A DNA stretch of 64,000 bases from Nemertoderma westbladi (GCA_032718475.1 JAUCBJ010004049.1:21165-85164), one strand, 5' to 3'. Shown: positions 20,756 to 32,084, counted from the stretch's first letter. The notes: generated from the letters alone by a model not told the origin. Numbers and translations are program-made.

Positions 20756-21240
20756 TTAATTAATTAGCCCGATTGTAAACATAAAATTATGCGTTGTGGC
20801 TGAGAATTTAACATTCGATTTTAACATTTTTTATCACGGAGTTTGACAACCATGCGCTAAGAAAAATGTAGAAAATCTAAATCAACAAAAATTTGCAAAT
20901 TGTCCGCGTTGACCTACAGACATATGTGAACCTTTTCCTCTATTTAATAGTAATGTAATACGTATAATAATAGAGGTTATAGATCAAACAGCTGTTTGCA
21001 GCTCTTGCATTAACATTTAGAGGTTATAATTCAACCAGCGGCTGTGTTCACGTCTAGTGCTCAACTAACTGTACCAATACGATCCCCGAACACATAGATA
21101 AATGCATGCACCGATGAAACTATTAGCTGATGAGTCATATAAAGAAATACAATGTACATTTAAATTAAAATAGACAGAAAAATAAAAGATAAGACCGAAA
21201 CACCTTGATTTTATGTCAAGTTAACGCCATGAGGTCGGGC
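20756..21240. other. AT-rich stretch without recognisable gene
   Basis: No domain, repeat or RNA seen. Confidence 0.5.
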
Positions 21241-21288
21241 GATCCTTTTAAACATCTCAAGGATTCGAGTCGATATGGGTTTACCTAA

Positions 21289-21534
21289 TCCCGAGTATTC
21301 GCTCTTCCTCCTGTCCGTGGACTCGGTCTGGGGTTGCCCGGTCCGTACGATGCGACACGTCTCGTCCCCTCGCCCGACATTTTTGGAATCCGCTGGGATC
21401 CGCTCCGCTTCGACGACATTCCGAAGTTGAATTTGTGGAGAAGGAATCTGGATTTAGTGTTGGCGGGCCGGAGATCGGCAACATCTTCCGTTAGATGGAC
21501 CGCATATCCGTCGGATAGAAGCTATACACAATAA
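21289..21534 (+). CDS. Unrecognised open segment, possibly an exon or a gene fragment
   Basis: After an in-frame TAA at 21286 there are 81 open codons ending at TAA 21532-21534; the stop overlaps an AATAAA. The segment is markedly more GC-rich than its surroundings and has a protein-like composition (GIRWDPLRFDDIPKLNLW). I do not recognise the family. It stops where the truncated LINE begins, so it could be the end of a gene or a relic cut by the insertion. No convincing splice acceptor was found. Confidence 0.25.
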   Translation, partial: SRVFALPPVRGLGLGLPGPYDATRLVPSPDIFGIRWDPLRFDDIPKLNLWRRNLDLVLAGRRSATSSVRWTAYPSDRSYTQ

Positions 21535-21536
21535 AG

Positions 21537-22272
21537 TATATAATAGATAGATATACATTTATTTATACGTTATGTAAAACAATAACAAATACATCAAACA
21601 ATGTACCGGTATAAAGGTATTGTCCAACATAACATATAGGATTACCCCTAAAGCTTTGCAGCTTATTTCCAAGGGGGTCCTTTATGTTACTTGGTTACAA
21701 ATACAATATTACATTACGCTAACCTAAAACCAATATAAAATGTAATTACACTATGTACATGTACAACTTTACCGAGAGCGTGACAATGTCCGACTCAACG
21801 ATACAGATGTAATGTACAGAACAATTTATTATAAAACGTAATTACAGTATAAATAGTAAATAATTAATAAACTAATAACTTACTGTAGGACTATTGTACC
21901 TATTTTTACATTGCACACGGAGGTGAGATTGAAACTGCAGATTTAAAAGAATGTTGATTATCTAGGTTTTTAATTTCATTAGGCAGAGCGTTCCAATTTT
22001 TAATGCCGTTAAAAAAGAAAGTATCAGATTCAAAGCATTTACAATTCGGGAGGTAGAAGTTTGAAGCACTAGCTCTGGTACTGTAAGAGTGTGTATCGCG
22101 TACTTGGTTACGCGTAATTGGGACATTTACCATTATACACTTTATGCACATGGTTAAGGCGTAGCTGCTTAGCTCTACTATCTAAGTTAAGTAGTCCAGA
22201 TTCAGAAAAGTCCTCTGGAGTTAGGTGGTGCCTAGGTTTGTAGTCTTTAATAAATCGTACTACTTTATTCTG
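21537..22272 (-). mobile_element. 5'-truncated second copy of the 2A LINE
   Basis: It is the reverse complement of about 8680-9421: the RT C-terminus (21906-22151, with RDTHSYSTRAS and NWNALPNEIKNL), the full 3' UTR and the terminal tetranucleotide tail at 21537-21552. It begins abruptly at 22272 in the sequence equivalent to AGAATAAAGTAGTACGATT, typical of incomplete target-primed reverse transcription. A few substitutions and a small coding change (VSISPP) separate it from the longer copy. Confidence 0.92.
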
Positions 22273-22395
22273 AAGTAATTGTTACAAAAAATATGGGAAT
22301 ATTGTCACTTCAAAAAAAGGTCTTTTGTACGAAAAAACACAACCTACTTATTTATTTACAACCGCAACGCAACATATCCATTGTTGTTGTTTCCA

Positions 22396-22546
22396 GACGT
22401 TTCTAGAATATCAATCGCTGACCACCACCACATTTCCACTGGCCATCCCGCCGGTCGCGGCCCAGCAAAATCTGAGACATGTTGATCAGTTTCACTGGGT
22501 TTTGCAAATTCTCGGTCATTACCGAGATTATATGTTCGTTTGTTAG
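22396..22546 (+). CDS. Possible terminal exon, family unknown
   Basis: A pyrimidine-rich run ending TTGTTGTTTCCAG precedes an open segment of about 49 codons (TFLEYQSLTTTTFPLAIPP...; HVDQFHWVLQILGHYRDYMF) ending at TAG 22544-22546. Composition and acceptor look exon-like, but no family is recognised and no partner exon was found. Confidence 0.2.
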
Positions 22547-23604
22547 GTGATTGTACCTATTTTATGGCATGGACACTGGGCAACATCCTGGTTTATGTAC
22601 CAACTGGAGATTAAGCGTCAAATAATAATGGAAAAAAGCTAATAATTTATGTTGATATTATAATATTTAATATTTATTTAATAAATATATTGTTTGAATT
22701 GGGAAACGATTAGACCTTGATTTACCACACGTAAAGTATTAGCGGAGATACCAAATAAGTGTTTAGTGCGTTTAGGAACGTTATGGGAAATGAGCACGTT
22801 TCATTGTCTTGTTTCTAACCAAAACAATAAACGACATATTATTTAATTTGCGACTAATTACAGCTGGAGATTCATTCTTTTTCAATTGCGGTAACGGTAA
22901 ATGTGCGCCTCCTATCTAGACTTACTGACATGAGCGCTATAAAAAAGAAATCAATTTAATGAAATACAAGTTATTCATATACTAAAATTACAATAAATTA
23001 TGACGAAACGTGAAAACCATATTATTTATTTATTATTATTTCTTCAATGACGATATCTAGGCTCTTCCCCCTCAATGCACTTTCTTACTCATCTAGTCTT
23101 AGCTGCAAATTTCTAAAAATATAGATAAAAGAAAATGCCGCAACAAAAGTGAATGTGGGCCTGTAACACGATGTAACACGGTCGGTGCTGCAACGAAGTT
23201 GCATGGCCCAAAATACCACGTTCTTCTCTGATATTGTAAATCGCCTGCCAATCACTCATTATCTACCATTTCCACGTGAGCGAACAATGTACTTTACTTA
23301 ACAAATAATTATTTTAGAGAATTGTATCAAGGTGAATAATATAATTGACAGTTTTACCAAGTTTGTCTTTCTAGAGATAAGAAATAATGAAACAATAGCG
23401 TATTGGTGATTATAACCTTACACAGTGGTATCCTAATCGTTCTTTTCATAAGTGCAAACCCTGATTAATTCTTATCTCTCTCTCTCACTCTTCCTCTATA
23501 AAAAGGGACCACAAGCAATTGTTATTCTGGAGGTGAATTATAGATACAGTCACCTTCATAAACACTTGGTATTTACTTTTCTATGTTGTCCACTGTCATA
23601 ATAA
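22547..23604. other. AT-rich stretch without recognisable gene
   Basis: Nothing recognised apart from a short TCTCTCTCTC tract near 23480. Confidence 0.5.
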
Positions 23605-23815
23605 GGCCAGGGATTACACTCAAAGTCTGACTACAAGGAAGGCTGGTACTCATTTAAGAACTATTTAAGGATGCAAGACATATGGGGCCTGGCTAGACCT
23701 ATAAAGCAAAGCTTCCTTGGCCTTCATACAGGGCTCAAACCCACGCTTTCACAAACCAAAGGGAAAAATTCAAGTCAAAGGATTAAACTATTAGGCTGGA
23801 ATTGATAACCTTAAG
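23605..23815 (-). mobile_element. SINE-like repeat with tRNA-like head
   Basis: On the minus strand it starts with a weak A-box-like region and a B-box-like GTGGGTTTGAGCCC (reverse complement at 23729-23745), then a body ending in GTAATCCCTGGCC. The body matches 14765-14925. Two copies support a dispersed family; the tRNA origin is tentative. Confidence 0.45.
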
Positions 23816-23928
23816 CGATATTGGAGAATAAATGATTTACAATATCAAAATTGATAGTATCGTCAAATTAAAGATGAAATCTAGAGCGAAATAGAAACCA
23901 CATGTGTTGTTATTTATGGGCATAGTGT

Positions 23929-24772
23929 TTAAACGGGATCCCGATCCCGAAAAACATTGCATATATATTAAGAATGCTGTGCCAGCTTGTCGACAAAATT
24001 GCGCCACACAACACCCTATCACCAATGACATTTGCTAGATCATCCGCATCTTCAAGGCCAGTCTCATTTAATATGCGTCTCAAGAAAGTCATGGGCTGTC
24101 CATCATGCTTATTCACTCCATGAGACGGCCAATCCGCTCAAGATTATGCACTGGCTGGTCCTCACGGCGAATGCAATGTCCTGTAAAGCAGAGGAGCTTC
24201 CGTTCAAGTGTCAAGCTGGGGGGAACTAATGGAACACTTCCAATGTTGTATAGAGGCTGATTGGAGATGTGTTCATTGTACTTGACACATGAACCCGGCG
24301 CAGCATTCTGCCATCCAGACGTGGCATCCAGGCGTGCCATCCAGAGATTTGGTATCCCAGCATGGACTCCTATATAAGAGTACCGGTACTACTACTGCCA
24401 TAAATAACCGAACTAATTAAGGTTCCGTTTTTTTCTATGGGTCTTTCAAATCCTGGACAGACTATTTAACGCAGCCCATGCCTTCCCCTTACGCATCTGA
24501 TAAATAGTTCCAGCAGAAAGGAAATGTTTGATTATATGGAATTTTCATGGAAGTAAACCATCCAGTAATCAATTGCAAAATAATTTTAATATAACTTTAT
24601 CTTACAAATATTTCAGAAGTGAAAGATAAATTGAGTGTTACCCAAAACCCTCCACATATGCTATTAACTTAGAGGAATTTGATCCAAAATTGCAATCCAG
24701 ATCCCGAAAAACGGGATCCTGAGAGTGATAATCCCGGTCCCGATCCCGAAAAGTCTGATCCCGTTTAAACTA
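23929..24772. mobile_element. Possible DNA element with GTTTAAACGGGATC inverted ends
   Basis: GTTTAAACGGGATC near 23929 recurs inverted, GATCCCGTTTAAAC, ending near 24772, and both ends are followed inward by GATCCCGAAAA-type words. An RTE-like LINE fragment lies inside. No transposase and no clear target duplication. Confidence 0.45.
23955..24505 (-). pseudogene. RTE-like LINE fragment A (3' end)
   Basis: Minus-strand pieces match the C-terminus of the RTE-like ORF at 32809-34002: VKYNEHISNQPLYNIG, VPPSLTLERK, REDQPVHNL and QPMTFLRRILNETGLEDADD. Several frame changes and a 5' truncation near 24505; it ends near 23955 without the conserved 3' hairpin. Confidence 0.8.
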
Positions 24773-24944
24773 ATGTGCTACCAATTAAATTTAACAGGAA
24801 ATTAAAACTATTCCATCGATAGCCTAATTAATCTTATAAAATACATTATTAGATTTCAATAGGCTACATAATAATTTAATTCATATTTCGAAGTAAATTC
24901 ATATGTTCTCATTTTATTAACTCGAATTATTACAAGAAGCCACG

Positions 24945-27083
24945 ATGAATCTAATACTACTTCTGTTATGGTCAGTATCTGTTGCTATGGTTCCGCCACA
25001 AAAACGAACCTTAGAAAACAACGATCGGTGGGACACACAAGAAAACAGTGGAATTAACAATGAATATCAACATTGGTACCTTACCGCAATGAACATCACT
25101 GGAGCGTGGAGAGCTGGCTACTCAGGAAAAGGCATTGTAGTCGCCATCGTGGATGACGGCGTTGACTACAACCACCCTGATCTCATTAGTAACTACAACT
25201 CTAAAGCCAGTGTCGACTATGTTGACAGAGACAAGAACCCACTGCCTAAGTCCAATCCAACCAACAACCACGGTACAGGATGTGCTGGACTTGTCGCTTC
25301 TAAGGGAGTGAAATGTAATATTGGAATCGCTCATGGTGCATCTTTCGCGGCAATTAGGCTTCTAGGTGGGCAAAAATTAAAGGGATATAAAGTGCAGCAA
25401 GCTCTGGAGCCTGTGGAAAACAGAAACATTGACATCTACAGCAATTCGTGGGGCGTGCCTGATACAGGGGATACGATGGATGGTCCAGGTGCCGCAACTG
25501 TTATGGCATTACACAATGGCGCTGTGGAGGGCCGAAAGAAGAAAGGGGCCATATATGTTTGGGCATCAGGGAATGGAGGGGGAAAAGGTGATAGTTGCGC
25601 CTGCGATGGTTACTTAAATAGTATTTATACAATATCTGTGAGCGGTGTAACAGAGTTCGGGAATGTCCCATCGTTTTTAGAACGTTGCGCAAGCACGATG
25701 GCAGCAACTTCTGCTCGAGGAGATGCGGGCATTGGAGAGGCCCCGCATTTTCTAACAACGGATATGGGAAACAATTGCAAAAATTGGACAGGAGAAACAT
25801 CGGCCTCTGCTCCAATGGCGTCGGCCATCATAGCTTTGGCTTTAGAAGCTAATCCGCAATTGGAATGGAGAGATATTCAACATCTCATTGTCCAATCATC
25901 TAATGCAACGGCGATACACAGCGGTAATTGGTCAGTAAACGGGGCTGGTTTTAATGTTAGTCACGAGTACGGATTTGGGTTAATGAATGCGGGTTTGATG
26001 GTGGAAATGGCGCAAAATTGGAAGACAGTACCGAAACAAACTTATTGTACTGCAGAATTGGATGATGACAGTCCCATTTTGTTATATAAAAGTGTAAAGC
26101 AAATCATTCGTACTGGACACCCAATGATAGGGAGTTTCACAATCGAAGATTGTGTTATAGAAAAACTGGAACATGTTATTGTGAAAGTCACGATGCATGC
26201 AGACCTTCGCGGTAGTCTTCATTTGGTGCTTATATCACCTAGCGGTACAGAATCAACACTTCTAACGCGTCGTACAAATGATGACCAAAGCTCAGCATTT
26301 CCTGATAATTGGCCATTCCTAACAGTTCATCACTGGGGCGAGAATCCACTTGGTCAATGGAGATTTCAGATACATCATACAAATTCCAAATTAAACAAGG
26401 TAACCATAGATGGTCTGAGCATTACACTTTACGGCACCAAATCAACATTCTTAACACCGACGACAACTGCAAAGGAAGTAAGTACTGAAACTGAAACGTA
26501 TAGGCCTAGGCCTACAGCTACAACGGGATTAATTGCTAAATCTGAAGCGTATACAAATACAACAGGAGATAATACTGAAACTGAAATCTATACAGCTACA
26601 ATGGAACTAAAAACTGAAACTGAAACATATACAGAAACAACGGGATTAATTGCTAAAACTGAAGCGTATACAAATACAACAGTAGATAATACTGAAACTG
26701 AAACCTATACAGCTACAATGGAACTAAATACTGAAACTGAAACATATACAGATACAACAAGAGTAATTACTGAAAATGAAACGTATACAGATACAACAGG
26801 AGTAATTGCTGAAACTGAAACAAATACAGATACAACGGGAGTAAATGCTGAAACTGAAAAGTATACAGATACAACGGGAGTAAATGCTAAAACTGAAAAG
26901 TATACAGCGAGAATGGAAGTAAATGCTGAAATGGAGACATATGCAGCTGCAAAGGAATCATATGCTAATATAGAAATGTATTGGCCTACATCTACAAAGA
27001 AAGCAACTTCTAAAACTGAAACCTACACAACTACAGTGGAAGAAAATGTTAAAACTGTAAAGCATAGTAAAACAACAAAGTAA
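24945..27083 (+). CDS. Furin/kexin-type subtilase with P domain, intronless, no prodomain
   Basis: A 712-residue secreted serine protease (S8B). Residues 1-15 form a signal peptide. The catalytic domain starts at about 28 (RWDTQENSG) and has the Asp box AIVDDGVDYNHPDL (Asp70/71), His109 in NNHGTGCAGL, NSWGVPDTG, oxyanion Asn210 in WASGNGGGKGDSC, FGNVPSF and nucleophile Ser286 in ETSASAPMAS; furins have GTSA, so Gly is Glu here. The P domain is at about 385-497 (RGSLHLVLISPSGT, HHWGENPLGQW). Residues 505-712 are a Thr/Glu/Tyr repeat with no membrane segment. Convertases normally carry an inhibitory prodomain of about 80 residues with a Lys/Arg cleavage site; here only about 12 residues, including one KR, separate the signal from the catalytic domain. 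It is intronless, unlike typical animal convertase genes, so a retrocopy is possible. All catalytic residues are present. Confidence 0.9.
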   Translation: MNLILLLLWSVSVAMVPPQKRTLENNDRWDTQENSGINNEYQHWYLTAMNITGAWRAGYSGKGIVVAIVDDGVDYNHPDLISNYNSKASVDYVDRDKNPLPKSNPTNNHGTGCAGLVASKGVKCNIGIAHGASFAAIRLLGGQKLKGYKVQQALEPVENRNIDIYSNSWGVPDTGDTMDGPGAATVMALHNGAVEGRKKKGAIYVWASGNGGGKGDSCACDGYLNSIYTISVSGVTEFGNVPSFLERCASTMAATSARGDAGIGEAPHFLTTDMGNNCKNWTGETSASAPMASAIIALALEANPQLEWRDIQHLIVQSSNATAIHSGNWSVNGAGFNVSHEYGFGLMNAGLMVEMAQNWKTVPKQTYCTAELDDDSPILLYKSVKQIIRTGHPMIGSFTIEDCVIEKLEHVIVKVTMHADLRGSLHLVLISPSGTESTLLTRRTNDDQSSAFPDNWPFLTVHHWGENPLGQWRFQIHHTNSKLNKVTIDGLSITLYGTKSTFLTPTTTAKEVSTETETYRPRPTATTGLIAKSEAYTNTTGDNTETEIYTATMELKTETETYTETTGLIAKTEAYTNTTVDNTETETYTATMELNTETETYTDTTRVITENETYTDTTGVIAETETNTDTTGVNAETEKYTDTTGVNAKTEKYTARMEVNAEMETYAAAKESYANIEMYWPTSTKKATSKTETYTTTVEENVKTVKHSKTTK
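26470..27050 (+). repeat. Coding repeats in the convertase tail (about 14 codons per unit)
   Basis: Units of roughly 42 bp encode variants of an ETETYTDTTGVIA pattern, rich in Thr and Glu. Several successive units near 26730-26900 are nearly identical. Such a tail would be expected to be O-glycosylated and extended; that is inference. Confidence 0.8.
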
Positions 27084-27822
27084 GAAAATTCTAAATTGAA
27101 ACATCCGCCCCAGCGGAACTTAATCCTCGGGAACCAAAAGAAGTACCGGTACATATAAAACATTCCATATAGTTGGAAAGAAAACCGCACCGAAGTGAAT
27201 GCCGTTTCATGAAATGAAATTATTTTAATTTGGAGAATTATTATTATAATTAATATTATGCTAATTATAATTGAAGCTATGCTTATTATGTAATACAGTA
27301 ATCATAGCGTACTTGGTGTGCAGTTTGTTTGCTTTTATATATATACAATTTATACAGGTTTTATATTTATTTAATAAATGAGTTTATGCATATCTTGAAT
27401 GGCTTTGAAGATTTATTAACAATTATAATATTATATATAATTTAGATGTATTTTTATTTCAACAAAAAATTTTGTTTTCCATTTCTCGTATAAACATGTG
27501 AAAATAAAAATCAGAAAAAGGATAGGAATTGGTGGGGAAATAAGTGTGACTAGTACTAGAAAGCTGAGATAGGGGGGAAAACTGGACGCAAAACCAGCCT
27601 TGGCGGATTAATATCCCGCCTCAATGTTAAATTCTCAATTTAGGGAAAGAAGCAGGTTACAGTGGCACGTTGTATTAACAAAATCAATGAACTAAACGCA
27701 ATATAACAGGTTACAGTAGTTGTATTTTTTGAGAGTAATCAGCTGTTATTTGCGTCGACTTTCCCCTTGAGAGGGATAAATTTTTAATGTGTCCAGTTCC
27801 AGTTTCAGTTCCAGTATAGGAC
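27084..27822. other. Convertase 3' flank; no further gene
   Basis: AATAAA occurs at 27372, a candidate polyadenylation signal, in AT-rich DNA. The remainder shows nothing recognisable except a short CAGTTCCAGTTTCAGTTCCAG repeat near 27795. Confidence 0.45.
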
Positions 27823-27940
27823 AAAGAGAGTCCCTAAAGAACTGAAAACAAATAAGTTGGTCCCAGCCCCAAAGAAGCGCAACCTAACAACCCGTGGATC
27901 CTTTCGTGGAATCTCATTAATATCGATTGCTGCAAAGCTA
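27823..27940 (+). pseudogene. RTE-like LINE fragment H (RT fingers)
   Basis: The plus strand reads RVPKELKTNKLVPAPKKRNL then GSFRGISLISIAAKL, the RT region just upstream of where fragment C (29121) begins. It ends directly against the 3' tail of the antisense copy B. I infer that H and C are the two halves of one older copy split by B. Confidence 0.7.
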
Positions 27941-29120
27941 CACTACTACTACTAGGATCGGCATGCTGCATTGCAGCTGCATTTTTAAGAAAGCTGTGCC
28001 GGTTTGTCGACAAAATTGCGCCGCCACAACTCCCTATCACTCATGACATTTGCTAGATCATCCGCATCTTCAAGGCCAGTGTCCTTGAAGATGCGTCTCA
28101 AGAAAGTCATGGGCTGTCCACCATGCTTATTTACTCCGTGAGGCTGCCAAAGTACAAGATTATGCACTGGCTGGTCCTCACGGCGAAAGCAAGGTCCTGC
28201 AAAGCGGAGGCGATTTTTTTCTAGTGTCAAGCTTGGGGGAACCAATAAGAAACCTCCAATGTTATATAGTGTCTGGTTGGAGATGTGTGCAATGTACTTT
28301 CACAATGAACCCGGCGTAGCATTCTTGCGAATGTGCCATCCAGAGATTTGGTGTCCTCATCAGTTAGAGCCCAGCATGGACTCCCATAGAGGAGCACTGG
28401 AACTACTGCTGCTCTAAATAACCTAAATAATCATAAACCTTAAGTTTCCGATTAATTCTCGGTGACTTCCAAATCCTGGAAAGCCTATTCAAGGCTGCCC
28501 ATGCCTTTCCCTTACGTATTCGAAGGTCCTCACCTGACTTCCGGATCCATGATCCCAGGTAACAGAAGTCGTCCACATGCTCAAGCATACCATCCTTTAA
28601 GCTTATGCTCATCCGATCAGAGACTTGCTGAGGACTTTCAAAGTTAACTGTCAAAATTTTGGTCTTTCTGGAGTTAATAAAAAGACCAACACTAGAAACA
28701 GCATGTTCTAATGAGCTGAGGAACCCTTGGGCTCCCTCTAGTGATTCTGAGAGTACTACTAAGTCATCAGCAAAGTCTAGATCAGTTAGGTACTTGGCAG
28801 GATTTCCTCGACTTCTGGAGCCAGTAGGTGGAGTTATCATCACCCCATCATCATGACGATGATCTAAGGACATGCGTAGAACATAGTCCACCACAATTAT
28901 GAACAAGAATGGTGCAAGTGTGTCTCCATGGAGGACGCCCCATAACACTTCAAATGGTTCTGTGGCACCGTCAACAGTAGACACAAATGTCGTCGAACCA
29001 TCGTGTACTGATCTGATTGCTGCAATAATTTTATCAGGAATCCCATATAATGAAAGTATGTTGAACATACGTGAGAGAGAGACTGAATCAAAGGCCTTGA
29101 AGAAGTCAACAAAGATAACA
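27941..29120 (-). pseudogene. RTE-like LINE copy B (RT core to 3' end)
   Basis: The 3' tail (TAG repeat, here CTACTACTA on the plus strand) and the 3' hairpin region lie at 27941-28000. The ORF pieces are 27985-28245 (C-terminus) and 28403-29068 (221 residues with LWGVLHGDTLAPFLF, catalytic LDFADD and VGLFINSRKTKIL). A frameshift separates them. It begins at 29120, where the opposite-strand copy C starts. Confidence 0.85.
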
Positions 29121-30290
29121 GCTAATAGAAGGATAATCGAATAGTTATCAATAAAGAAAGACAGACATCTGGCTGTTATCTTTGTTGACTTCTTTAAAGC
29201 CTTCGACTCAGTTTCCCGGCCACGTTGTTCAGCATACTGGCAGCATATGGGATTCCTGAAGAAATTATAGCAGCTATCAGATCACTGTAAGATGGTTCCA
29301 CTACGTTTGTGTCTACTGCTGATGGTGACACAGATCCTTATTGGGAGTCCTTCAGGGTGACACGCTGGCAACATTATTATTCGTAATTGTGGTTGATTAT
29401 GTTCTACGCATGTCCTTAGACCATCTTAATAAAGGTGGGGTGATGGTAACACCCCCTACTGGCACAAGAAGTAGAGGAAATCCAACAAAGTACCTTACTG
29501 ATCTAGACTTTGCTGATGACTTAGGGGTACTGTCAGAATCACTAGATGGAGCCAAAGGCTCCTCTGCTCATTGGAGCAGGTTGCTTCTAGCGTTGGTCTT
29601 TTTGAAAATTCCAAGAAGACCAAAATCATGGGCTTGAGCACGTGGATATCAGAAAGTCAGGTGAAGACCTTCGGATACGTAAGGGGAAGGCATGCATGGG
29701 CAACGTTAAAGAGTCTGTCCAGGATTTGGAAGTCCTATAGAATAAAACGAAACCTTAAGGTGCGATTATTTATGGCTGCAGTGCAGTAGTACCAGTAATC
29801 TTATATGGCAGCCCATGCTGGGCTCTAACTGCAGAGGATACCAAGTTCTCTGGATGGCACTTTAACAAAAAATGCTGCCCCGGATTCATTATGTCACGTC
29901 AAGTACAACGAACACATCTCCAATCAGATAATATACAACATTGGAGGTGTTCCATTAATCTCCCCTTGCTTGACACTTGAACGGAACCGCCTCCGCTTTG
30001 CAGGACATTGCTTTCGCCGTGAGGACTAGCCAGTGCATAATCTAGTGCTTTGGCGCCCTCATTGAGCAATAAGCATGGTGGACAGCCCATGACTTTCTTG
30101 AGACGCATCTTAAAGGACACTGGCCTTGAAGATGCGGATGATCTAGCAAACGTCATGGGTAATAGGGAGTTGTGGCGTCGTAATTTTGTCGACAAGCCGG
30201 CACAACATTCTTAATATATATGTAATATATACAATAATGCAGCTGCAATGCAGCATGCCAATCGCAGTAGTAGTACTATTGGTTCGCACC
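29121..30290 (+). pseudogene. RTE-like LINE copy C (RT core to 3' end)
   Basis: The plus strand starts with the region encoding RRIIEELSKKK and runs through VLQGDTLATLLF and LDFADDLGVLSES (29341-29637) to the C-terminal block and the 3' hairpin GCAGCTGCAATGCAGC at about 30240, ending in a short TAG tail. It carries many more frame breaks than copy B, so it is older. Confidence 0.85.
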
Positions 30291-30561
30291 AGATTCAATT
30301 GTGCTCAAAGTTGAGGTCCTCAATTATGTGGCTGAAGGGAGACCAGACACCCATGACCCATAGGTCACCTCAACCGCTGATGGAAACTAGGAACCTGTGT
30401 GGGGAAGCTGAAGGTCTGGTTGAGAAGAGTGACATGCTGGACTGATAATAAGGAGCGGGTTTACTATGGTGATTGTGTTCTGCAGTTCTATGTTTTGTTC
30501 CTAAAAATCCAATAGAATTAGTAAAGCAGTAGAATACCCAAATACAGAGTTACATACTAAC
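30291..30561. other. PITPNM intron sequence downstream of exon 30562-30690; no gene recognised
   Basis: A 65-codon open frame at 30248-30445 has no recognisable motif. The next PITPNM exon was not found here. Confidence 0.4.
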
Positions 30562-30690
30562 CGTAGCGAAATCCATCAGCTTCTTGTGTACTTTACCAAC
30601 AATAAAAGTATTCTCTTTAGGTACACCAAGGTTCCGATATATATTAATGTCTTTGTTGGAACCGTAAGCCCCAGAAAACTTTACCTTTAC
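30562..30690 (-). CDS. PITPNM: PITPNM/RdgB exon D (LNS2 domain, C-terminal part)
   Basis: On the minus strand, acceptor CTATTTGTTAG precedes 43 open codons and donor GTTAGTATG follows. The product contains FSGAYGSNKDINIYRNLG and ENTFIVGKVHKK, matching the end of the LNS2 domain of PITPNM/Nir proteins (family pattern AYGS-KD-VY...IFIVG). LNS2 helps these phosphatidylinositol transfer proteins sense phosphatidic acid at ER-plasma-membrane contacts. Exon length 129 (phase 0 to 0) agrees with the phase of the preceding exon at 35522-35705. The intron between them holds RTE copy D, an R1 MITE and an R2 repeat. The final exon or exons of the gene were not identified below 30562. Confidence 0.85.
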
Positions 30691-31239
30691 CTAACAAATA
30701 GAAAAACAAAACGCCAGTTAGTTATCGGAGATTAGGGATGTGAGTCAGGAAATGTAAGGAAATTTCCGTGACATTTTTCCGAAACTTCATATTTCATGAA
30801 ATTATTATAATATAAAGTATACTTTTTAATACTAAATATTTACAAGAAATAACCTCATATTAATTACATAAAATAATAATAATAAGATTTGAACAAAATT
30901 GTGATTGTAACTTTGTGTTTTGTCAATTTCATTATTAACCCTATAAGCACTGGGGTGTTTAGACCATTAGCAGCACTAGCGGGGGGCCGATTTGGGCCCC
31001 CAGCTGAATACCCATTTTGTAATCAACCAATGAAATCCTACAAAAAATTATCGTAGAACATTTTCAAATCCAATAAAATGAAATATACGGTGGATTTCAT
31101 AATAATTTTCATGACAAATAGAAGTAGTCCCAGGACAAAATATACAATTTTTTGAAATACTGAAAACTATTAGTGTGGCATTGTTGGCTATCGTTAGTTC
31201 GTTTTTCGCTACGCTGAATCGAATGTGATTATATTCCAT

Positions 31240-31850
31240 TTCCGAAAATTGAACTGGATGCTATTTTTCGTGCACCTAAGAAGTGGGCGTGGCACTTCAA
31301 AATTTGAAAAAAAATATATTCGGAAAATGCCCCAAGTTTTGATTTCAATGCATTTTTATAGGTTTTCTGGACCGCTGAATCGATTGAAAGTAATATAGAA
31401 GCCTGAAGACTTTGTGGTTCGTCATTTTTGGTGCACCAAAATTAGGGAGTGGCACTTATATTAATTTTGAAAAAGCACCACGCCCAAATTTTGGTGCACC
31501 AAAAATGACGTACCACTACACTTACATTCTTATATAGAGTAGTTAGAGTGCTCCATACGTATCAGAATCAATAAAAAATAATAATTGCGAACTCGAAAAA
31601 AATTTAAGCTGGGGGCCGAATTTTCAAGTGGCACCCAAATCGAAAAGTAGAAATCTAATTGCAACGCCGCTTATTGTAAAAGATGCGCCATTAAATTTGG
31701 GTAATTCTCATAAAAAGTTGGGCGGGTACATAATGTGGTTGCATAGATAAAGCAATGAAAAACTAGGAAGGGGGCGATTCCAAACCCCCCCCCCCCCCCC
31801 CCCCCCCCGCTCACCCCTCACCCCCCAATGGTAATAGGGTAACTATGTAG
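31240..31850. repeat. Dispersed repeat R2, copy 1, with poly-C tract
   Basis: It shares long blocks with 48640-49510: TTTTTGGTGCACCAAAATTA with GGG-GTGGCACTT, AATCTAATTGCAACGCCG, AAAGATGCGCCATTAAATTT and a C run (about 24 Cs, 31786-31808) next to TGGTAATAG. Part of the unit appears inverted within itself. No coding capacity; the element class is unknown. Confidence 0.75.
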
Positions 31851-32084
31851 ATGTTTATTGAACGAAATTTCCCTCGAACCGTCGAAAACCTAAATCCAGC
31901 AACTATCGTATTATTAGGGAATTAGATTTAATGATATATTGTGTTGATAATTTCTGCAAAAGCTAGGTAACAATAGTAACAGGGAGATTAAGTGGTAAGA
32001 TTTTGAGTAGACAGCTATGTACTACAGGCGGCATATAATTGAGTTTGCGATAACTTAGTAAATTTATACTCATGTAACTGCTTT

